In this document: positions 27,589-38,015 of the stretch, one piece after another
Layout: each line of letters opens with the position of its first letter
How positions within the stretch are numbered: the first letter of the stretch is position 1
Assembly: GCF_014145635.1 (NCBI RefSeq)
Contig: NZ_JACHTC010000003.1
Location: 124,001-188,000 of the forward strand
DNA: 64,000 nt
Reading direction: 5' to 3'
DNA from: Myroides sp. WP-1
GTDB taxonomy: Bacteria > Bacteroidota > Bacteroidia > Flavobacteriales > Flavobacteriaceae
Made by a program: the position numbers and the translations under genes
Notes under the pieces: model-generated
Databases searched by the model: none
Seen by the model: the letters and a program-made list of their open reading frames with translations, nothing else
What the model was told of the DNA's origin: nothing

Positions 27589-28293
27589 TTATTGCTCTTT
27601 TATAGTAGCTTCAAAAAGTTCTGCAAAATACTTGACAATCTTAGCGCGCACCTCATCTTCATCAACATAGTTTACACCAAGCTCTACATGTAGGGACGTA
27701 ACACCTTTACCTCGAATTCCACAAGGAATAATATTGTCAAAATACCCTAAATCTGAGTTGACATTCAAGGCAAAACCGTGCATGGTTACCCAACGAGAAG
27801 CTCGTACCCCCATAGCGCAAATCTTTCTTGCAAATGGTGTACCCGCATCAAGCCAAACCCCAGTTTCTCCTTCACTTCTACCAGATTCAATACCGTAATC
27901 CTTTAGCACGAGAATCATTGTTTCTTCCAATAAACGCAGGTACTTGTGAATATCAGTAAAGAAATTTTCCAAATCCAAGATGGGATATCCTACAATTTGT
28001 CCAGGACCGTGATACGTGATATCACCTCCCCTGTTAATCTTGTAAAAAGTAGCACCTTTAGCTTTCAATTGCTCGTCATTGAGCAACATATTTTCCATGT
28101 CTCCGCTTTTACCCAAAGTATACACATGTGGGTGCTCGACAAACAAAAAGTAATTCGGTGTTTGCTCCTCTGTTTCTTCTCGTCTGTTTTTTATTTTTAT
28201 GTCTAAGATTGACTGAAAAAGCTCCTCTTGATACGTCCAAGTGTCTTTATAATCTTTCTCTCCTAAATCGATTAAAGTAACTTCTTTATTCAT
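27589..28293 (-). CDS. lipB: Octanoyl-[acyl-carrier-protein]-protein N-octanoyltransferase LipB
   Basis: Moves octanoyl groups from acyl carrier protein to the lipoyl domains of 2-oxoacid dehydrogenases, the first step of lipoate synthesis. The family signature GGDITYHGPGQIVGYPILDL (about 90-109) and the catalytic Cys region IPCGIRGKGVTSLHVEL are present. The Lys is in ARKICAMGVRASRWVTMHG. 234 residues. The Pmp3-like gene lies 12 bases upstream in the same direction. Confidence 0.96.
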   Translation of the reverse strand: MNKEVTLIDLGEKDYKDTWTYQEELFQSILDIKIKNRREETEEQTPNYFLFVEHPHVYTLGKSGDMENMLLNDEQLKAKGATFYKINRGGDITYHGPGQIVGYPILDLENFFTDIHKYLRLLEETMILVLKDYGIESGRSEGETGVWLDAGTPFARKICAMGVRASRWVTMHGFALNVNSDLGYFDNIIPCGIRGKGVTSLHVELGVNYVDEDEVRAKIVKYFAELFEATIKEQ

Positions 28294-28305
28294 TTTTAAA
28301 AAAAC

Positions 28306-28470
28306 TTATCTACTGTATTTCGGATTATTAAGAATAACCAATGCGCCAATAACCCCAGGAATCCATCCCGCAAGGGTAAGAAGTAAAACAATTAAAATAG
28401 ATCCACATCCTTTATCGTAAACAGCGATAGGCGGAAAAATAATCGATAGAATAACTCTCCAAATACTCAT
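28306..28470 (-). CDS. YqaE/Pmp3 family small membrane protein
   Basis: 54-residue peptide with two membrane helices. The start MSIWRVILSIIFPPIAV and the central GCGS...LLLTLAGWIPGVIGAL are the signature of the Pmp3/YqaE family (UPF0057), membrane proteins linked to salt or membrane-potential stress in other organisms. I start at the ATG at 28470, since the family always begins right there. Longer in-frame codons upstream are probably leader. Confidence 0.88.
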   Translation of the reverse strand: MSIWRVILSIIFPPIAVYDKGCGSILIVLLLTLAGWIPGVIGALVILNNPKYSR

Positions 28471-28625
28471 AATCACATATTTATAAGTTACAAATTTCGT
28501 CATTTTTTATCAATAACGGGTATAATTTAAAGGAAAGGCGATCTACAAAACCCAATAAAAGCATCAAATGACTAATTAACTGACATTTGGCAAGATACAA
28601 ATGCCCCTAATTTTTAAAGATTACC

Positions 28626-28634
28626 TATATTTGC
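28626..28634 (+). promoter_or_regulatory. -7 box of lysS
   Basis: TATATTTGC, a perfect TAnnTTTGC, 33 bases before the lysS ATG. Confidence 0.7.
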
Positions 28635-28667
28635 ACTTTATAAATTAATTCATAATTCACAATTATT

Positions 28668-30368
28668 ATGCAACTTTCAGAACAAGAAATCATCAGAAGA
28701 GAGAAGCTCGCAAAATTGCAAGAGCTTGGTGTGAATCCTTATCCTGCTAACTTATTTCCAGTAAATCATACATCCAAGCAGATAAAGAACGGTTTTGAAG
28801 AAGGTAAGAAGGTAATTGTGGCAGGAAGATTAATGTCTTCACGTATTCAAGGAAAAGCTTCTTTCGCAACGATTCAAGACAGTGAAGGAAAAATTCAATT
28901 ATACATCAATAGAGACGAACTTTGTCCGGGTGAGAACAAAGATTTATATAACGAAGTTTACAAAAAACTAATCGATTTAGGAGATATTATTGGTATTGAA
29001 GGGGAGTTATTCACTACACAAGTAGGAGAAAAAACGGTGCGTGTACAAGGGCTTTCTTTGTTGAGTAAATCACTACGTCCATTACCCTTACCTAAAACAG
29101 ATGCGGAAGGAAATACCTTTGATGCTTTTACTGATCCAGAATTGCGTTACAGAATGCGTTATGTAGACTTGGTTGTTAATCCGCAACACAAAGAAATTTT
29201 CGTTAAGCGTACTAAGTTATTCAACGCTATGCGTCAGTTCTTCAACGAGGCTGGTTATATGGAGGTTGAAACACCTGTATTGCAATCTATCCCAGGTGGT
29301 GCTTCTGCACGTCCTTTTATTACACACCACAACGCATTAGATATTCCGTTGTATTTGCGTATCGCAAATGAACTGTATCTAAAACGTTTAATTGTAGGTG
29401 GTTTTGACGGAGTTTACGAATTTTCTAAAAACTTCCGCAACGAAGGAATGGATAGAACACATAATCCAGAATTTACGGCGATGGAAATCTATGTCGCTTA
29501 CAAAGATTACAACTGGATGATGGAGTTTACCGAGCGTTTATTAGAGTTTTGTGCTATTGCTGTTAATGGGACTACAAAAGCGACATTTGGCGAGCACGAA
29601 ATCGACTTTAAAGCGCCGTATAAACGAATTACTATGGCTGATTCAATCAAAGAATTCACTGGTTTTGACATTACTGGAAAGACAGAAGATGAAATTCGTC
29701 AAGCGGCTTTAGGTATGGGAATTCCTGTAGACCAAACGATGGGTAAAGGAAAATTAATTGACGAGATTTTCGGTGAAAAATGTGAAGGAAACTATATCCA
29801 ACCGACCTATATTACAGATTATCCAAAAGAAATGTCTCCTTTAACCAAAGCACATAGAGACAATCCTGAGTTAACGGAGCGTTTTGAATTGATGGTTTGC
29901 GGAAAAGAAATTGCCAATGCTTATTCAGAGTTAAACGACCCTATTGATCAAAGAGAGCGTTTTGAAGCTCAAATGGCTTTAGCGGATCGTGGAGATGACG
30001 AGGCAATGTTTATCGATCAAGACTTCTTGCGTGCATTAGAATACGGAATGCCACCTACTTCAGGATTGGGAATTGGAATGGACCGTTTAATCATGTTCTT
30101 GACCAATAATCCATCTATTCAAGAAGTATTGTTCTTCCCGCAAATGAGACCAGAAAAAACAGCGCCTACTGTAGAATTATCAGATGAAGAAAAAATCATC
30201 ATTCAAATTCTAGAGAAAAACGAAAATAAAGTTGAACTAGGTTCGTTAAAAGAGCAAGCAGCTTTGAGTGGCAAAAAATGGGATAAAGCAATGAAAGCAC
30301 TTTCTTCACATAACTTGACCAAAGTAGTGACGGAAGATGAGATTAAATATGTTGTTTATCAACACTAA
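28668..30368 (+). CDS. lysS: Lysyl-tRNA synthetase (class II)
   Basis: Charges tRNA-Lys. The N-terminal OB-fold anticodon-binding domain (about 50-150, VIVAGRLMSSRIQGKASFATIQD) precedes the class II core: motif 1 near FFNEAGYMEVETPVL, motif 2 FRNEGMDRTHNPEFT and motif 3 GLGIGMDRLIMFL. 566 residues, about 60 longer than the E. coli enzyme. The extra C-terminal part after 505 (EEKIIIQILEKNENKVELG) resembles a small winged-helix-like tail common in Bacteroidota LysS. A strong terminator follows. Confidence 0.97.
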   Translation: MQLSEQEIIRREKLAKLQELGVNPYPANLFPVNHTSKQIKNGFEEGKKVIVAGRLMSSRIQGKASFATIQDSEGKIQLYINRDELCPGENKDLYNEVYKKLIDLGDIIGIEGELFTTQVGEKTVRVQGLSLLSKSLRPLPLPKTDAEGNTFDAFTDPELRYRMRYVDLVVNPQHKEIFVKRTKLFNAMRQFFNEAGYMEVETPVLQSIPGGASARPFITHHNALDIPLYLRIANELYLKRLIVGGFDGVYEFSKNFRNEGMDRTHNPEFTAMEIYVAYKDYNWMMEFTERLLEFCAIAVNGTTKATFGEHEIDFKAPYKRITMADSIKEFTGFDITGKTEDEIRQAALGMGIPVDQTMGKGKLIDEIFGEKCEGNYIQPTYITDYPKEMSPLTKAHRDNPELTERFELMVCGKEIANAYSELNDPIDQRERFEAQMALADRGDDEAMFIDQDFLRALEYGMPPTSGLGIGMDRLIMFLTNNPSIQEVLFFPQMRPEKTAPTVELSDEEKIIIQILEKNENKVELGSLKEQAALSGKKWDKAMKALSSHNLTKVVTEDEIKYVVYQH

Positions 30369-30405
30369 AAAAAAGAGGGATGTCATCAAGCATCCCTCTT
30401 TTTTT
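30368..30405 (+). terminator. Terminator of lysS
   Basis: 15-bp stem including AGAGGGATG/CATCCCTCT with 8-base loop and T7. Confidence 0.92.
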
Positions 30406-30424
30406 ACATTCAAACAAGTACAAA

Positions 30425-30453
30425 AAAAAAGCACTGCGTGGCAGTGCTTTTTT
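30425..30453 (-). terminator. Terminator of rpoD
   Basis: AAAAAAGCACTG/CAGTGCTTTTTT with loop CGTGG, immediately after the rpoD stop. Confidence 0.9.
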
Positions 30454-30454
30454 A

Positions 30455-31318
30455 TTATCCTAAATATGTTTTCAATATTTTACTTCTCGAAGTGTGTTTT
30501 AGACGACGAATCGCTTTTTCTTTAATTTGACGAACGCGTTCTCTTGTCAAGTCAAACGTTTCTCCTATTTCTTCAAGCGTCATTGGATGTTGATCACCCA
30601 AACCGAAATACAAACGAACAACATCAGCCTCACGTGGTGTTAGCGTTTCTAATGCTCTTTCAATTTCAGTACGCAAAGATTCATGGATTAATTCACGATC
30701 TGGATTTGGTGATTCACCAGAACGCAATACGTCGTACAAGTTAGAATCTTCACCTTCCACTAAAGGAGCATCCATAGACAAGTGACGTCCAGAGTTTTTC
30801 ATACTCTCTTTAACGTCATTTACAGTCATATCCAACTCAACTGCAATTTCCTCTGCAGAAGGTGGACGCTCATTTGACTGCTCTAATAATGCGTACATTT
30901 TATTAATTTTATTAATCGAACCAATTTTGTTTAAAGGTAAACGTACAATTCTCGATTGTTCAGCTAAAGCGGATAAAATAGATTGTCTAATCCACCAAAC
31001 CGCGTAAGAAATAAATTTAAATCCACGAGTTTCATCAAAACGCTGTGCAGCTTTGATCAAACCTAAGTTTCCTTCATTAATTAAATCCGGAAGAGTTAAT
31101 CCTTGATTTTGGTATTGTTTTGCTACCGAAACCACGAATCTCAAGTTCGCCTTAGTTAACTTTTCTAATGCTCTTTGATCACCGGCCTTAATTCGCTGTG
31201 CTAATTCTACCTCTTCATCTGCAGTAATCAAATCTACTTTACCAATTTCTTGCAAATACTTATCTAGTGAAGCAGTTTCACGATTCGTAACTTGCTTGGT
31301 AATTTTAAGTTGTCTCAT
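30455..31318 (-). CDS. rpoD: Primary RNA polymerase sigma factor (sigma-70/SigA)
   Basis: Housekeeping sigma factor, 287 residues. Regions 1.2-2.4 are at about 15-125 ([32 protein letters not shown]), region 3 at about 130-195, and region 4 ends the protein ([20 protein letters not shown]). It lacks region 1.1 and the nonconserved insert, as is normal for Bacteroidota SigA, which reads TTTG/TAnnTTTG promoters like those in this window. Unusually for this phylum, an AAGGAG Shine-Dalgarno sequence lies 9 bases before the ATG. A terminator follows the stop at once. Confidence 0.97.
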   Translation of the reverse strand: MRQLKITKQVTNRETASLDKYLQEIGKVDLITADEEVELAQRIKAGDQRALEKLTKANLRFVVSVAKQYQNQGLTLPDLINEGNLGLIKAAQRFDETRGFKFISYAVWWIRQSILSALAEQSRIVRLPLNKIGSINKINKMYALLEQSNERPPSAEEIAVELDMTVNDVKESMKNSGRHLSMDAPLVEGEDSNLYDVLRSGESPNPDRELIHESLRTEIERALETLTPREADVVRLYFGLGDQHPMTLEEIGETFDLTRERVRQIKEKAIRRLKHTSRSKILKTYLG

Positions 31319-31327
31319 ATTATTTTA

Positions 31328-31333
31328 CTCCTT
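31328..31333 (-). promoter_or_regulatory. Shine-Dalgarno sequence of rpoD
   Basis: AAGGAG on the minus strand with a 9-base spacer to the ATG at 31318. Most genes in the window have no such site. Confidence 0.7.
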
Positions 31334-31438
31334 ATTTGTCTTTGTTCTTATGGTCTACATTAGTTATACGTATCCTTTATTCGAAAAGTTACAATATTTG
31401 AAAAAATATTTTTTTTCACAATTCTAGTTGAAAAATAT

Positions 31439-31468
31439 AAAGCCTTAAAAACGGTGTTTCAAGGCTTT
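31439..31468 (-). terminator. Terminator after the tmm-like gene
   Basis: AAAGCCTT/AAGGCTTT (8 bp) with a 14-base loop. The T-run is interrupted, so strength is uncertain. Confidence 0.6.
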
Positions 31469-31506
31469 AAACGAATTTTTTATTTTAGGAATAAGTTGGA
31501 AGTTTT

Positions 31507-33147
<1,641 letters not shown>

Positions 33148-33152
33148 TTCTA

Positions 33153-33185
33153 GCAAATATAAGCAATTTTTCAGACATAACCAAA
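33153..33185 (-). promoter_or_regulatory. Promoter of the tmm-like gene
   Basis: Minus strand TTTG (33182-33185), 20-base spacer, TATATTTGC (33153-33161). This is a near-perfect Bacteroidota promoter placed about 260 bases from the ATG. Confidence 0.75.
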
Positions 33186-33289
33186 CCTACCTATTTTCAA
33201 CTACTTAAAAATCAAGCGATAATTTCAATTTAAATTTAGTTAGGAATACTTAAAAAAGTATATTTTTACTTCTACAAAACTAAAACACG

Positions 33290-33580
33290 ATGAATCAAAC
33301 ACCGAAACTATCTTTCGCTTTACACAGTGGTTCTTTTTTCAGCGTCTTATTGATTATCGGCTTTTCGATATTGAGTCGTATAGGAAGCGAAGGAATCTAT
33401 ACCTATTCAGTGATAGGAGCATTATATGAGCTACTTTGGCTCCCCTTACTAGCTATCTTGTTTGGGATTCCTATTGTATGGTTTATTTTAGCTCTAAAGA
33501 AAAGAGTCGGATGGAGCAAAATAATTCTTCCCCTTATTCTATCTGGTATAACCTTAGTATATCTAATTATTTCTCAATAA
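33290..33580 (+). CDS. Small integral membrane protein, unknown function
   Basis: 96 residues with three predicted membrane helices (about 14-29, 40-67 including LYELLWLPLLAILFGIPIVW, and 75-94). No motif is recognised. It is divergent from the tmm-like gene and convergent with the gene at 33613. An AT-rich -7-like box (TATATTTTT) lies about 30 bases upstream. Coding is supported by hydrophobic pattern and clean spacing only. Confidence 0.6.
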   Translation: MNQTPKLSFALHSGSFFSVLLIIGFSILSRIGSEGIYTYSVIGALYELLWLPLLAILFGIPIVWFILALKKRVGWSKIILPLILSGITLVYLIISQ

Positions 33581-33582
33581 AA

Positions 33583-33605
33583 AAGAGCCGTTAAAAACGG
33601 CTCTT
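33583..33605 (-). terminator. Terminator of the ketopantoate-reductase-like gene
   Basis: AAGAGCCGTT/AACGGCTCTT (10 bp) with loop AAA. The T-run is on the minus strand, so it mainly serves the gene at 33613. It may also stop the convergent gene. Confidence 0.85.
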
Positions 33606-33612
33606 CAGTTTA

Positions 33613-34551
33613 TTATAACGTGTAGTTTCCTTGTTTGTCTTTCAACATGGCATACATTTTCTGATAGGTTTGAACCTCTGTTTGCAAGCGTTTCCCTTCT
33701 CGAATTAAATAACCTGCCATTACTTCAAGCTCTGTTTGCACTTTGTTACTCGTAAAATCGCTATGCATAGACGTGGTCGAATCAAAGGGTATTGCTGCTA
33801 AACGCTCCATAATTACCTCAACAATATCCTCTGTTAGATGAACACCCTTCGCTTGAGCAACTGCACTTGCTTCTGTTACTAATGTACGTATCGTAGCGGT
33901 ATGATCACGCATTACTACACCAAATGAGCAGTTGTAAAATGTGGTTGCAACTGCAGAAGAAGAAACTAGGATATACTTCTCCCATACTTCTTTGGCAATA
34001 TCTTGCGTACAAAAAGATGTAATTCCTGCTGCTTGTAATAAGTGATTCACTTGAAGCATTAAAGGCGTTATTCTTTCTGTTCGTCCAAACACAATCTTTT
34101 GTCTACCACTTGGATTGTCAATTACCCCTGGTTCTTTCAAACGAGAGACCATGTACGTACATCCTTGCCATACTTCAGCCTCCAACTCTCGATCGAGCTT
34201 TTCAAAAGCTTCAACTCCATTCAATAACGGCAAAATAACTGTGTTTTTAGACACGATCTCCTTTAAATCGACTATTACTTCATCTAAGTCATATTCTTTT
34301 GTACAGAGTAAGATAAAATTCATTTTACCTAAATCTTGTACGTTCTCTACTACTCGAGCTGGTTTCGCTACGATAACGCGATCTTTAGACTGTACTGTCA
34401 GTCCATGTCTTTTTATCTGTTCTCCATGAGCACCTCTTGCTACAAAATGAATATCAACTTGTTCTTCGTCTTCAAAATGATGTGCCAACAATCCGCCATA
34501 AAAACCACCTACTCCACCCAGACCAATGACACCTATATTTACTTTACTCAT
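33613..34551 (-). CDS. Ketopantoate reductase family oxidoreductase
   Basis: NAD(P)H-dependent 2-dehydropantoate 2-reductase fold, 312 residues. The Rossmann motif GLGGVGG is at 10-16. The family helix block is near 180-260 (AKEVWEKYILVSSSAVATTF, compare K-W-x-K-x-x-x-N) and SMHSDFTSNKVQTELEVMAGYL carries the S/T-S-M-x-x-D-x-x motif. It could be PanE of pantothenate synthesis or a paralogue acting on another 2-oxo acid. The usual catalytic Asn in K(L/F)xxN is Ser here, which argues for caution. Confidence 0.78.
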   Translation of the reverse strand: MSKVNIGVIGLGGVGGFYGGLLAHHFEDEEQVDIHFVARGAHGEQIKRHGLTVQSKDRVIVAKPARVVENVQDLGKMNFILLCTKEYDLDEVIVDLKEIVSKNTVILPLLNGVEAFEKLDRELEAEVWQGCTYMVSRLKEPGVIDNPSGRQKIVFGRTERITPLMLQVNHLLQAAGITSFCTQDIAKEVWEKYILVSSSAVATTFYNCSFGVVMRDHTATIRTLVTEASAVAQAKGVHLTEDIVEVIMERLAAIPFDSTTSMHSDFTSNKVQTELEVMAGYLIREGKRLQTEVQTYQKMYAMLKDKQGNYTL

Positions 34552-34625
34552 ACTGTATTACTTTATTGTGTTTTAAAGATACTCAAAAACCAAAAAAAAC
34601 TGCCATCACTAAAGGGATAAAACAA

Positions 34626-34651
34626 AAAAACACCTCAATTGAGGTGTTTTT
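34626..34651 (-). terminator. Terminator of pnp
   Basis: 26-base perfect palindrome AAAAACACCTCAA/TTGAGGTGTTTTT, 15 bases after the pnp stop on the minus strand. Confidence 0.9.
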
Positions 34652-34666
34652 ATATGATAGAACAAA

Positions 34667-36847
34667 TTATTTATTCTCTACTTTTTTTGTTCCTTGAGTA
34701 CCTTCTGGCTTATTGCCTTCTGGTTTATTTTCTCTTGGAGGACGTGGTAAAAGTGCCTTTTTAGAAACTTTAGGTTTTTTCGTTTTCGGATCGATACCCA
34801 TGTATTTCACTTCAAACTCATCTCCTAATTTCAATACATCTGCAGGATTTTCAATGCGTTTCCAATCCAATTCAGATACGTGAAGTAATGTTTCTTTTCC
34901 AGGTACGAATTCTACTACTGCACCGAAATCTAACATTTTTACAACTTTCACTTTGTAAACTTCTCCTTCAACAGGAGAGAAGATTGTGTTGTTGATTGAT
35001 TGGATAGCTCTGTCCATTCCTGCTTGACTTGTACCTAAAACTTCGATTACACCTTTGTCATCTACTTCGTTGATAACAATTGTAGTTTCAGTTTCAGCTT
35101 GAAGTGCTTGAATGTTTTTACCACCAGGTCCGATAACTGCACCGATGAAATCTTTTGGAATCTCAATCGTAACAATTTTAGGTGCTTTAGGTTTCACAGT
35201 AGCATTAGGAGCAGCGATTGTTTCTTCTAATAATCCTAAGATATGTAGACGACCATCTAGTGCTTGTTTTAATGCTTGTTCCATGATATCATATGCTAGT
35301 CCATCGATTTTAATATCCATTTGACAAGCTGTTATACCATCTCTTGTTCCTGTAACTTTAAAGTCCATATCTCCTAAGTGATCTTCATCTCCTAAGATAT
35401 CAGACAATACAGCCCAACGTCCTGTTTTAGAATCTGAGATTAATCCCATTGCGATACCAGAAACGGGTTTCACAATTTGAATACCTGCATCCATTAGCGC
35501 TAAAGTACCAGCACAAACTGTTGCCATTGAAGACGAACCGTTTGATTCTAACACTTCAGATACTAAGCGAATAGTATAAGGACAATCAGCAGGAATCATG
35601 TTTTTCAACGCGCGTTGTGCCAAGTTTCCGTGTCCAACCTCTCTACGTGAAGTACCTCTTAAAGGTTTTGCTTCACCTGTTGAGAATGGAGGGAAGTTAT
35701 AGTGTAAATAGAATCTTTCTTCTCCTTGTTCACTTGGTAAATCGATGATATTAGCATCTCTTGAAGTACCTAGTGTTACTGTTGCTAAAGCTTGTGTTTC
35801 ACCACGTGTAAAGATAGATGATCCGTGTACTGAAGGCAAGTAATCTACTTCACTCCAGATTGGACGAATTTCTGTCGTTTTACGACCATCTAAACGGATG
35901 TTTTGATCTAAGATCAAGTTACGCACAGCTTCTTTTTGTGTTTTTTTGAAGTACGTACTGATTAATTCAGCTTTTTCAGCTAAATCTTCTTCAGAGAACA
36001 AAGCTTTAACCTCTTCATATACTTCAGCAAATTTCTCTCCACGCTCGCTTTTAGCACTTGCATGTGAAGCGATATCATACAATTTAGCGTATGCAGCATC
36101 ATGAACGATTTTTTCTACTTCAGCATCGGTTACTTCTGGTTCGTACTCACGGAAAGTAAGACCTAAAGCTGCACGCATTTTCTCTTGTGCTTCGATTTGA
36201 ACTTTGATAGCGTCATGAGCAAACTTAATTGCATCGATCATTTCTTGTTCTGAGATTTCTCTCATTTCTCCCTCTACCATACAAACAGAGTCTTTAGAAG
36301 CACCGATCATCATATCGATATCCGATTGATCTAATTGTTCTTTTGATGGGTTGATGATGAATTGTCCGTCGATACGTCCAACTCTCACCTCAGAGATTGA
36401 ATTGTAAAAAGGAATATCTGATACAGCTAATGCTGCAGAAGCAGCTAAACCAGCTAATGCATCAGGCATTACGTTTTCGTCATGAGACATCAACTGAATC
36501 ATAACTTGTGTTTCTGCGTGATAATCGTCTGGGAACAATGGGCGTAAACAACGGTCAACTAGACGCATTGTCAATACTTCTTGATCACTAGGACGAGCTT
36601 CGCGTTTAAAAAAGCCTCCTGGAAAACGTCCAGCAGCAGCGAATTTTTCTCTGTAATCTACAGTTAAAGGAAGGAAGTCTACACCAGGGTTTGCTGTTCT
36701 CGCAGAAACTGCTGTAGCTAAAAGCATACAGTCTCCCATACGAACAACAACAGAACCATCTGCTTGTTTGGCTAATTTCCCAGTTTCGATTGAGATGCTA
36801 CGTCCATCTCCTAAATCGATAATTTCTTTGGTTACCTTAGGAATCAT
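34667..36847 (-). CDS. pnp: Polyribonucleotide nucleotidyltransferase (PNPase)
   Basis: Trimeric 3'-5' phosphorolytic exoribonuclease of the degradosome. Two RNase PH domains (about 5-215 and 310-545, catalytic region [20 protein letters not shown]), a helical linker, a KH domain ([15 protein letters not shown], about 565) and an S1 domain (about 625-695, [19 protein letters not shown]). 726 residues with a Pro/Lys/Glu-rich tail. The leader contains a UUCG-loop hairpin, and rpsO lies just upstream in the same direction, the common rpsO-pnp order. Confidence 0.97.
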   Translation of the reverse strand: MIPKVTKEIIDLGDGRSISIETGKLAKQADGSVVVRMGDCMLLATAVSARTANPGVDFLPLTVDYREKFAAAGRFPGGFFKREARPSDQEVLTMRLVDRCLRPLFPDDYHAETQVMIQLMSHDENVMPDALAGLAASAALAVSDIPFYNSISEVRVGRIDGQFIINPSKEQLDQSDIDMMIGASKDSVCMVEGEMREISEQEMIDAIKFAHDAIKVQIEAQEKMRAALGLTFREYEPEVTDAEVEKIVHDAAYAKLYDIASHASAKSERGEKFAEVYEEVKALFSEEDLAEKAELISTYFKKTQKEAVRNLILDQNIRLDGRKTTEIRPIWSEVDYLPSVHGSSIFTRGETQALATVTLGTSRDANIIDLPSEQGEERFYLHYNFPPFSTGEAKPLRGTSRREVGHGNLAQRALKNMIPADCPYTIRLVSEVLESNGSSSMATVCAGTLALMDAGIQIVKPVSGIAMGLISDSKTGRWAVLSDILGDEDHLGDMDFKVTGTRDGITACQMDIKIDGLAYDIMEQALKQALDGRLHILGLLEETIAAPNATVKPKAPKIVTIEIPKDFIGAVIGPGGKNIQALQAETETTIVINEVDDKGVIEVLGTSQAGMDRAIQSINNTIFSPVEGEVYKVKVVKMLDFGAVVEFVPGKETLLHVSELDWKRIENPADVLKLGDEFEVKYMGIDPKTKKPKVSKKALLPRPPRENKPEGNKPEGTQGTKKVENK

Positions 36848-36872
36848 AATAATTTAATACTTTAGGGTTTCT

Positions 36873-36890
36873 GTCTCTCCGAAGAGAGAC
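36873..36890 (-). promoter_or_regulatory. UUCG hairpin in the pnp leader
   Basis: On the minus strand GTCTCTC-TTCG-GAGAGAC: a 7-bp stem closed by the extra-stable C(UUCG)G tetraloop, 25 bases before the pnp ATG. PNPase leaders in other bacteria carry hairpins used for autoregulation, so this is a candidate. Confidence 0.55.
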
Positions 36891-36896
36891 GTAAAA

Positions 36897-36927
36897 TGTG
36901 TTGTGTGTGTTGTGTTGTGTGTTGTGT
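36897..36927. repeat. Low-complexity TG/TTG tract between rpsO and pnp
   Basis: About 31 bases made only of T and G on the plus strand (CA-rich, G-free in the pnp leader RNA). It lies upstream of the UUCG hairpin. It is an unstructured single-stranded tract and possibly length-variable. Confidence 0.75.
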
Positions 36928-36983
36928 AGTATATGAAACCCAATGAAAAACCAGATCTAACTCTGCTAAAGGCAAAAAAACAA

Positions 36984-37007
36984 AAAGAGGCGCGCAGGCA
37001 CCTCTTT
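36984..37007 (-). terminator. Terminator of rpsO
   Basis: Minus strand AAAGAGG/CCTCTTT with inner TGC/GCG-type pairing and a T-run, 10 bases after the rpsO stop. It partly uncouples rpsO from pnp. Confidence 0.8.
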
Positions 37008-37017
37008 CCTATATTGA

Positions 37018-37287
37018 TTATTTTCTAATACCCAATACTTTAATGATCTCACGATATCTGTTAATCTCAGTTTTCTTTAAGTAGTCAAGAAGTCTTCTTC
37101 TTTTACCTACTAAAAGAACTAATGAACGCTCTGTGTTGTAATCTTTACGATTTCTTTTTAAGTGCTCAGTTAAGTGAGAGATTCTGTAAGTGAACAAAGC
37201 GATTTGTCCTTCTGCAGATCCTGTGTTTGCAGCTACACCTCCGTGTTGTTGGAAGATCTCAGCCTTTTTTTCTTTTGTTAAATACAT
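37018..37287 (-). CDS. rpsO: 30S ribosomal protein S15
   Basis: Primary 16S rRNA-binding protein of the platform, 89 residues. The conserved cores TGSAEGQIALFTYRISHLTEHL and HKxDxxxxRxLxxLVGKRRRLLDYLKK-like (here DYNTERSLVLLVGKRRRLLD) are complete. A TAnnTTTGC box lies 56 bases upstream. Confidence 0.98.
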   Translation of the reverse strand: MYLTKEKKAEIFQQHGGVAANTGSAEGQIALFTYRISHLTEHLKRNRKDYNTERSLVLLVGKRRRLLDYLKKTEINRYREIIKVLGIRK

Positions 37288-37342
37288 GCCAATATTCTTT
37301 AATGATTTTTATGTACGAACTCTAGTTTTCTAAAATTCAATT

Positions 37343-37351
37343 GCAAAGGTA
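37343..37351 (-). promoter_or_regulatory. -7 box of rpsO
   Basis: The minus strand reads TACCTTTGC, a perfect TAnnTTTGC. Confidence 0.65.
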
Positions 37352-37426
37352 CTTTTATTTTTCAAATCATCATCACAGTTCTTTATTTTTTTTCAAAAAA
37401 AAAGTAAATCACACGGCATCACTACA

Positions 37427-37888
37427 TTAGCTATAAAGTGAAGCAATCGATTCATTCAGGGTTTCTAAGAAAATCTGATCTTCTTTTGTAAAGGCATTCA
37501 ACGTATGAGAGTCAATATCAATTTGTCCAATATTCACACCACCAACAAATAAAGGTACAACAATTTCTGATTTAACGGTCATACTACAGGCGATATAATT
37601 ACTTTGGGCTCTTACGTCTTCTACCAAAAAAGTTTGATTGCTTTCTGCTACTTGCCCACAAATTCCCTTGCCAAATGGAATAACCGTATGATCTGTTGCT
37701 TCTCCTGTATAGGGCCCTAGATGTAATAATCGTTTTTCTGCCTCAGCAAAGTAAAAACCCACCCAATTATAATGTGGTATTTTGTTTTCTAAGACATCGC
37801 AAATCGCTTGTAATTTTTCTGTCACACTAGCTTCTCCTGCTATAATGTGTTTTGCTTCTTCTAAAAGTGTTGAATATATTGTTTGCAT
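37427..37888 (-). CDS. GAF-domain protein, free methionine-(R)-sulfoxide reductase-like
   Basis: Single cytosolic GAF domain of 153 residues. It keeps the fRMsr pattern NWVGFYFAEAEKRLLHLGPYTG, the GKGICG Cys (Cys77) and the IACSMTVKSEIVVP block (Cys101). The third cysteine found in the E. coli and yeast enzymes is not seen between them, so the disulfide pathway would differ. It would reduce free methionine-R-sulfoxide. Annotation pipelines may leave it as a GAF protein. A TATCTTTG -7 box at 37908-37915 gives a short leader. Confidence 0.8.
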   Translation of the reverse strand: MQTIYSTLLEEAKHIIAGEASVTEKLQAICDVLENKIPHYNWVGFYFAEAEKRLLHLGPYTGEATDHTVIPFGKGICGQVAESNQTFLVEDVRAQSNYIACSMTVKSEIVVPLFVGGVNIGQIDIDSHTLNAFTKEDQIFLETLNESIASLYS

Positions 37889-37907
37889 CTTTTATTATTT
37901 TATTGAC

Positions 37908-37915
37908 CAAAGATA
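37908..37915 (-). promoter_or_regulatory. -7 box of the GAF/fRMsr gene
   Basis: The minus strand reads TATCTTTG, 19 bases from the ATG at 37888. Confidence 0.6.
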
Positions 37916-38003
37916 CGCGATCTCCTGTAGGCATTTTTTCTTTTTTCACCCCCCTATTTTAAACAAAAAAACTTCTACTCTATTGAAATCCTGCTTTTTT
38001 TCT

Positions 38004-38011
38004 TATTTTTG
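38004..38011 (+). promoter_or_regulatory. -7 box of the HYC_CC_PP gene
   Basis: TATTTTTG (TAnnTTTG) ends only 4 bases before the ATG at 38016, so the transcript is probably leaderless. Confidence 0.5.
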
Positions 38012-38015
38012 TTCC

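Noticed and set aside
36897..36927. CRISPR-like or tandem coding repeat in the TG tract
   Set aside because: It has no repeat-spacer structure and no ORF; it is a simple low-complexity tract.
37782..38015. N-terminal extension of the HYC_CC_PP gene
   Set aside because: It overlaps the GAF/fRMsr gene on the other strand and the promoter; the signal segment begins at the ATG at 38016.
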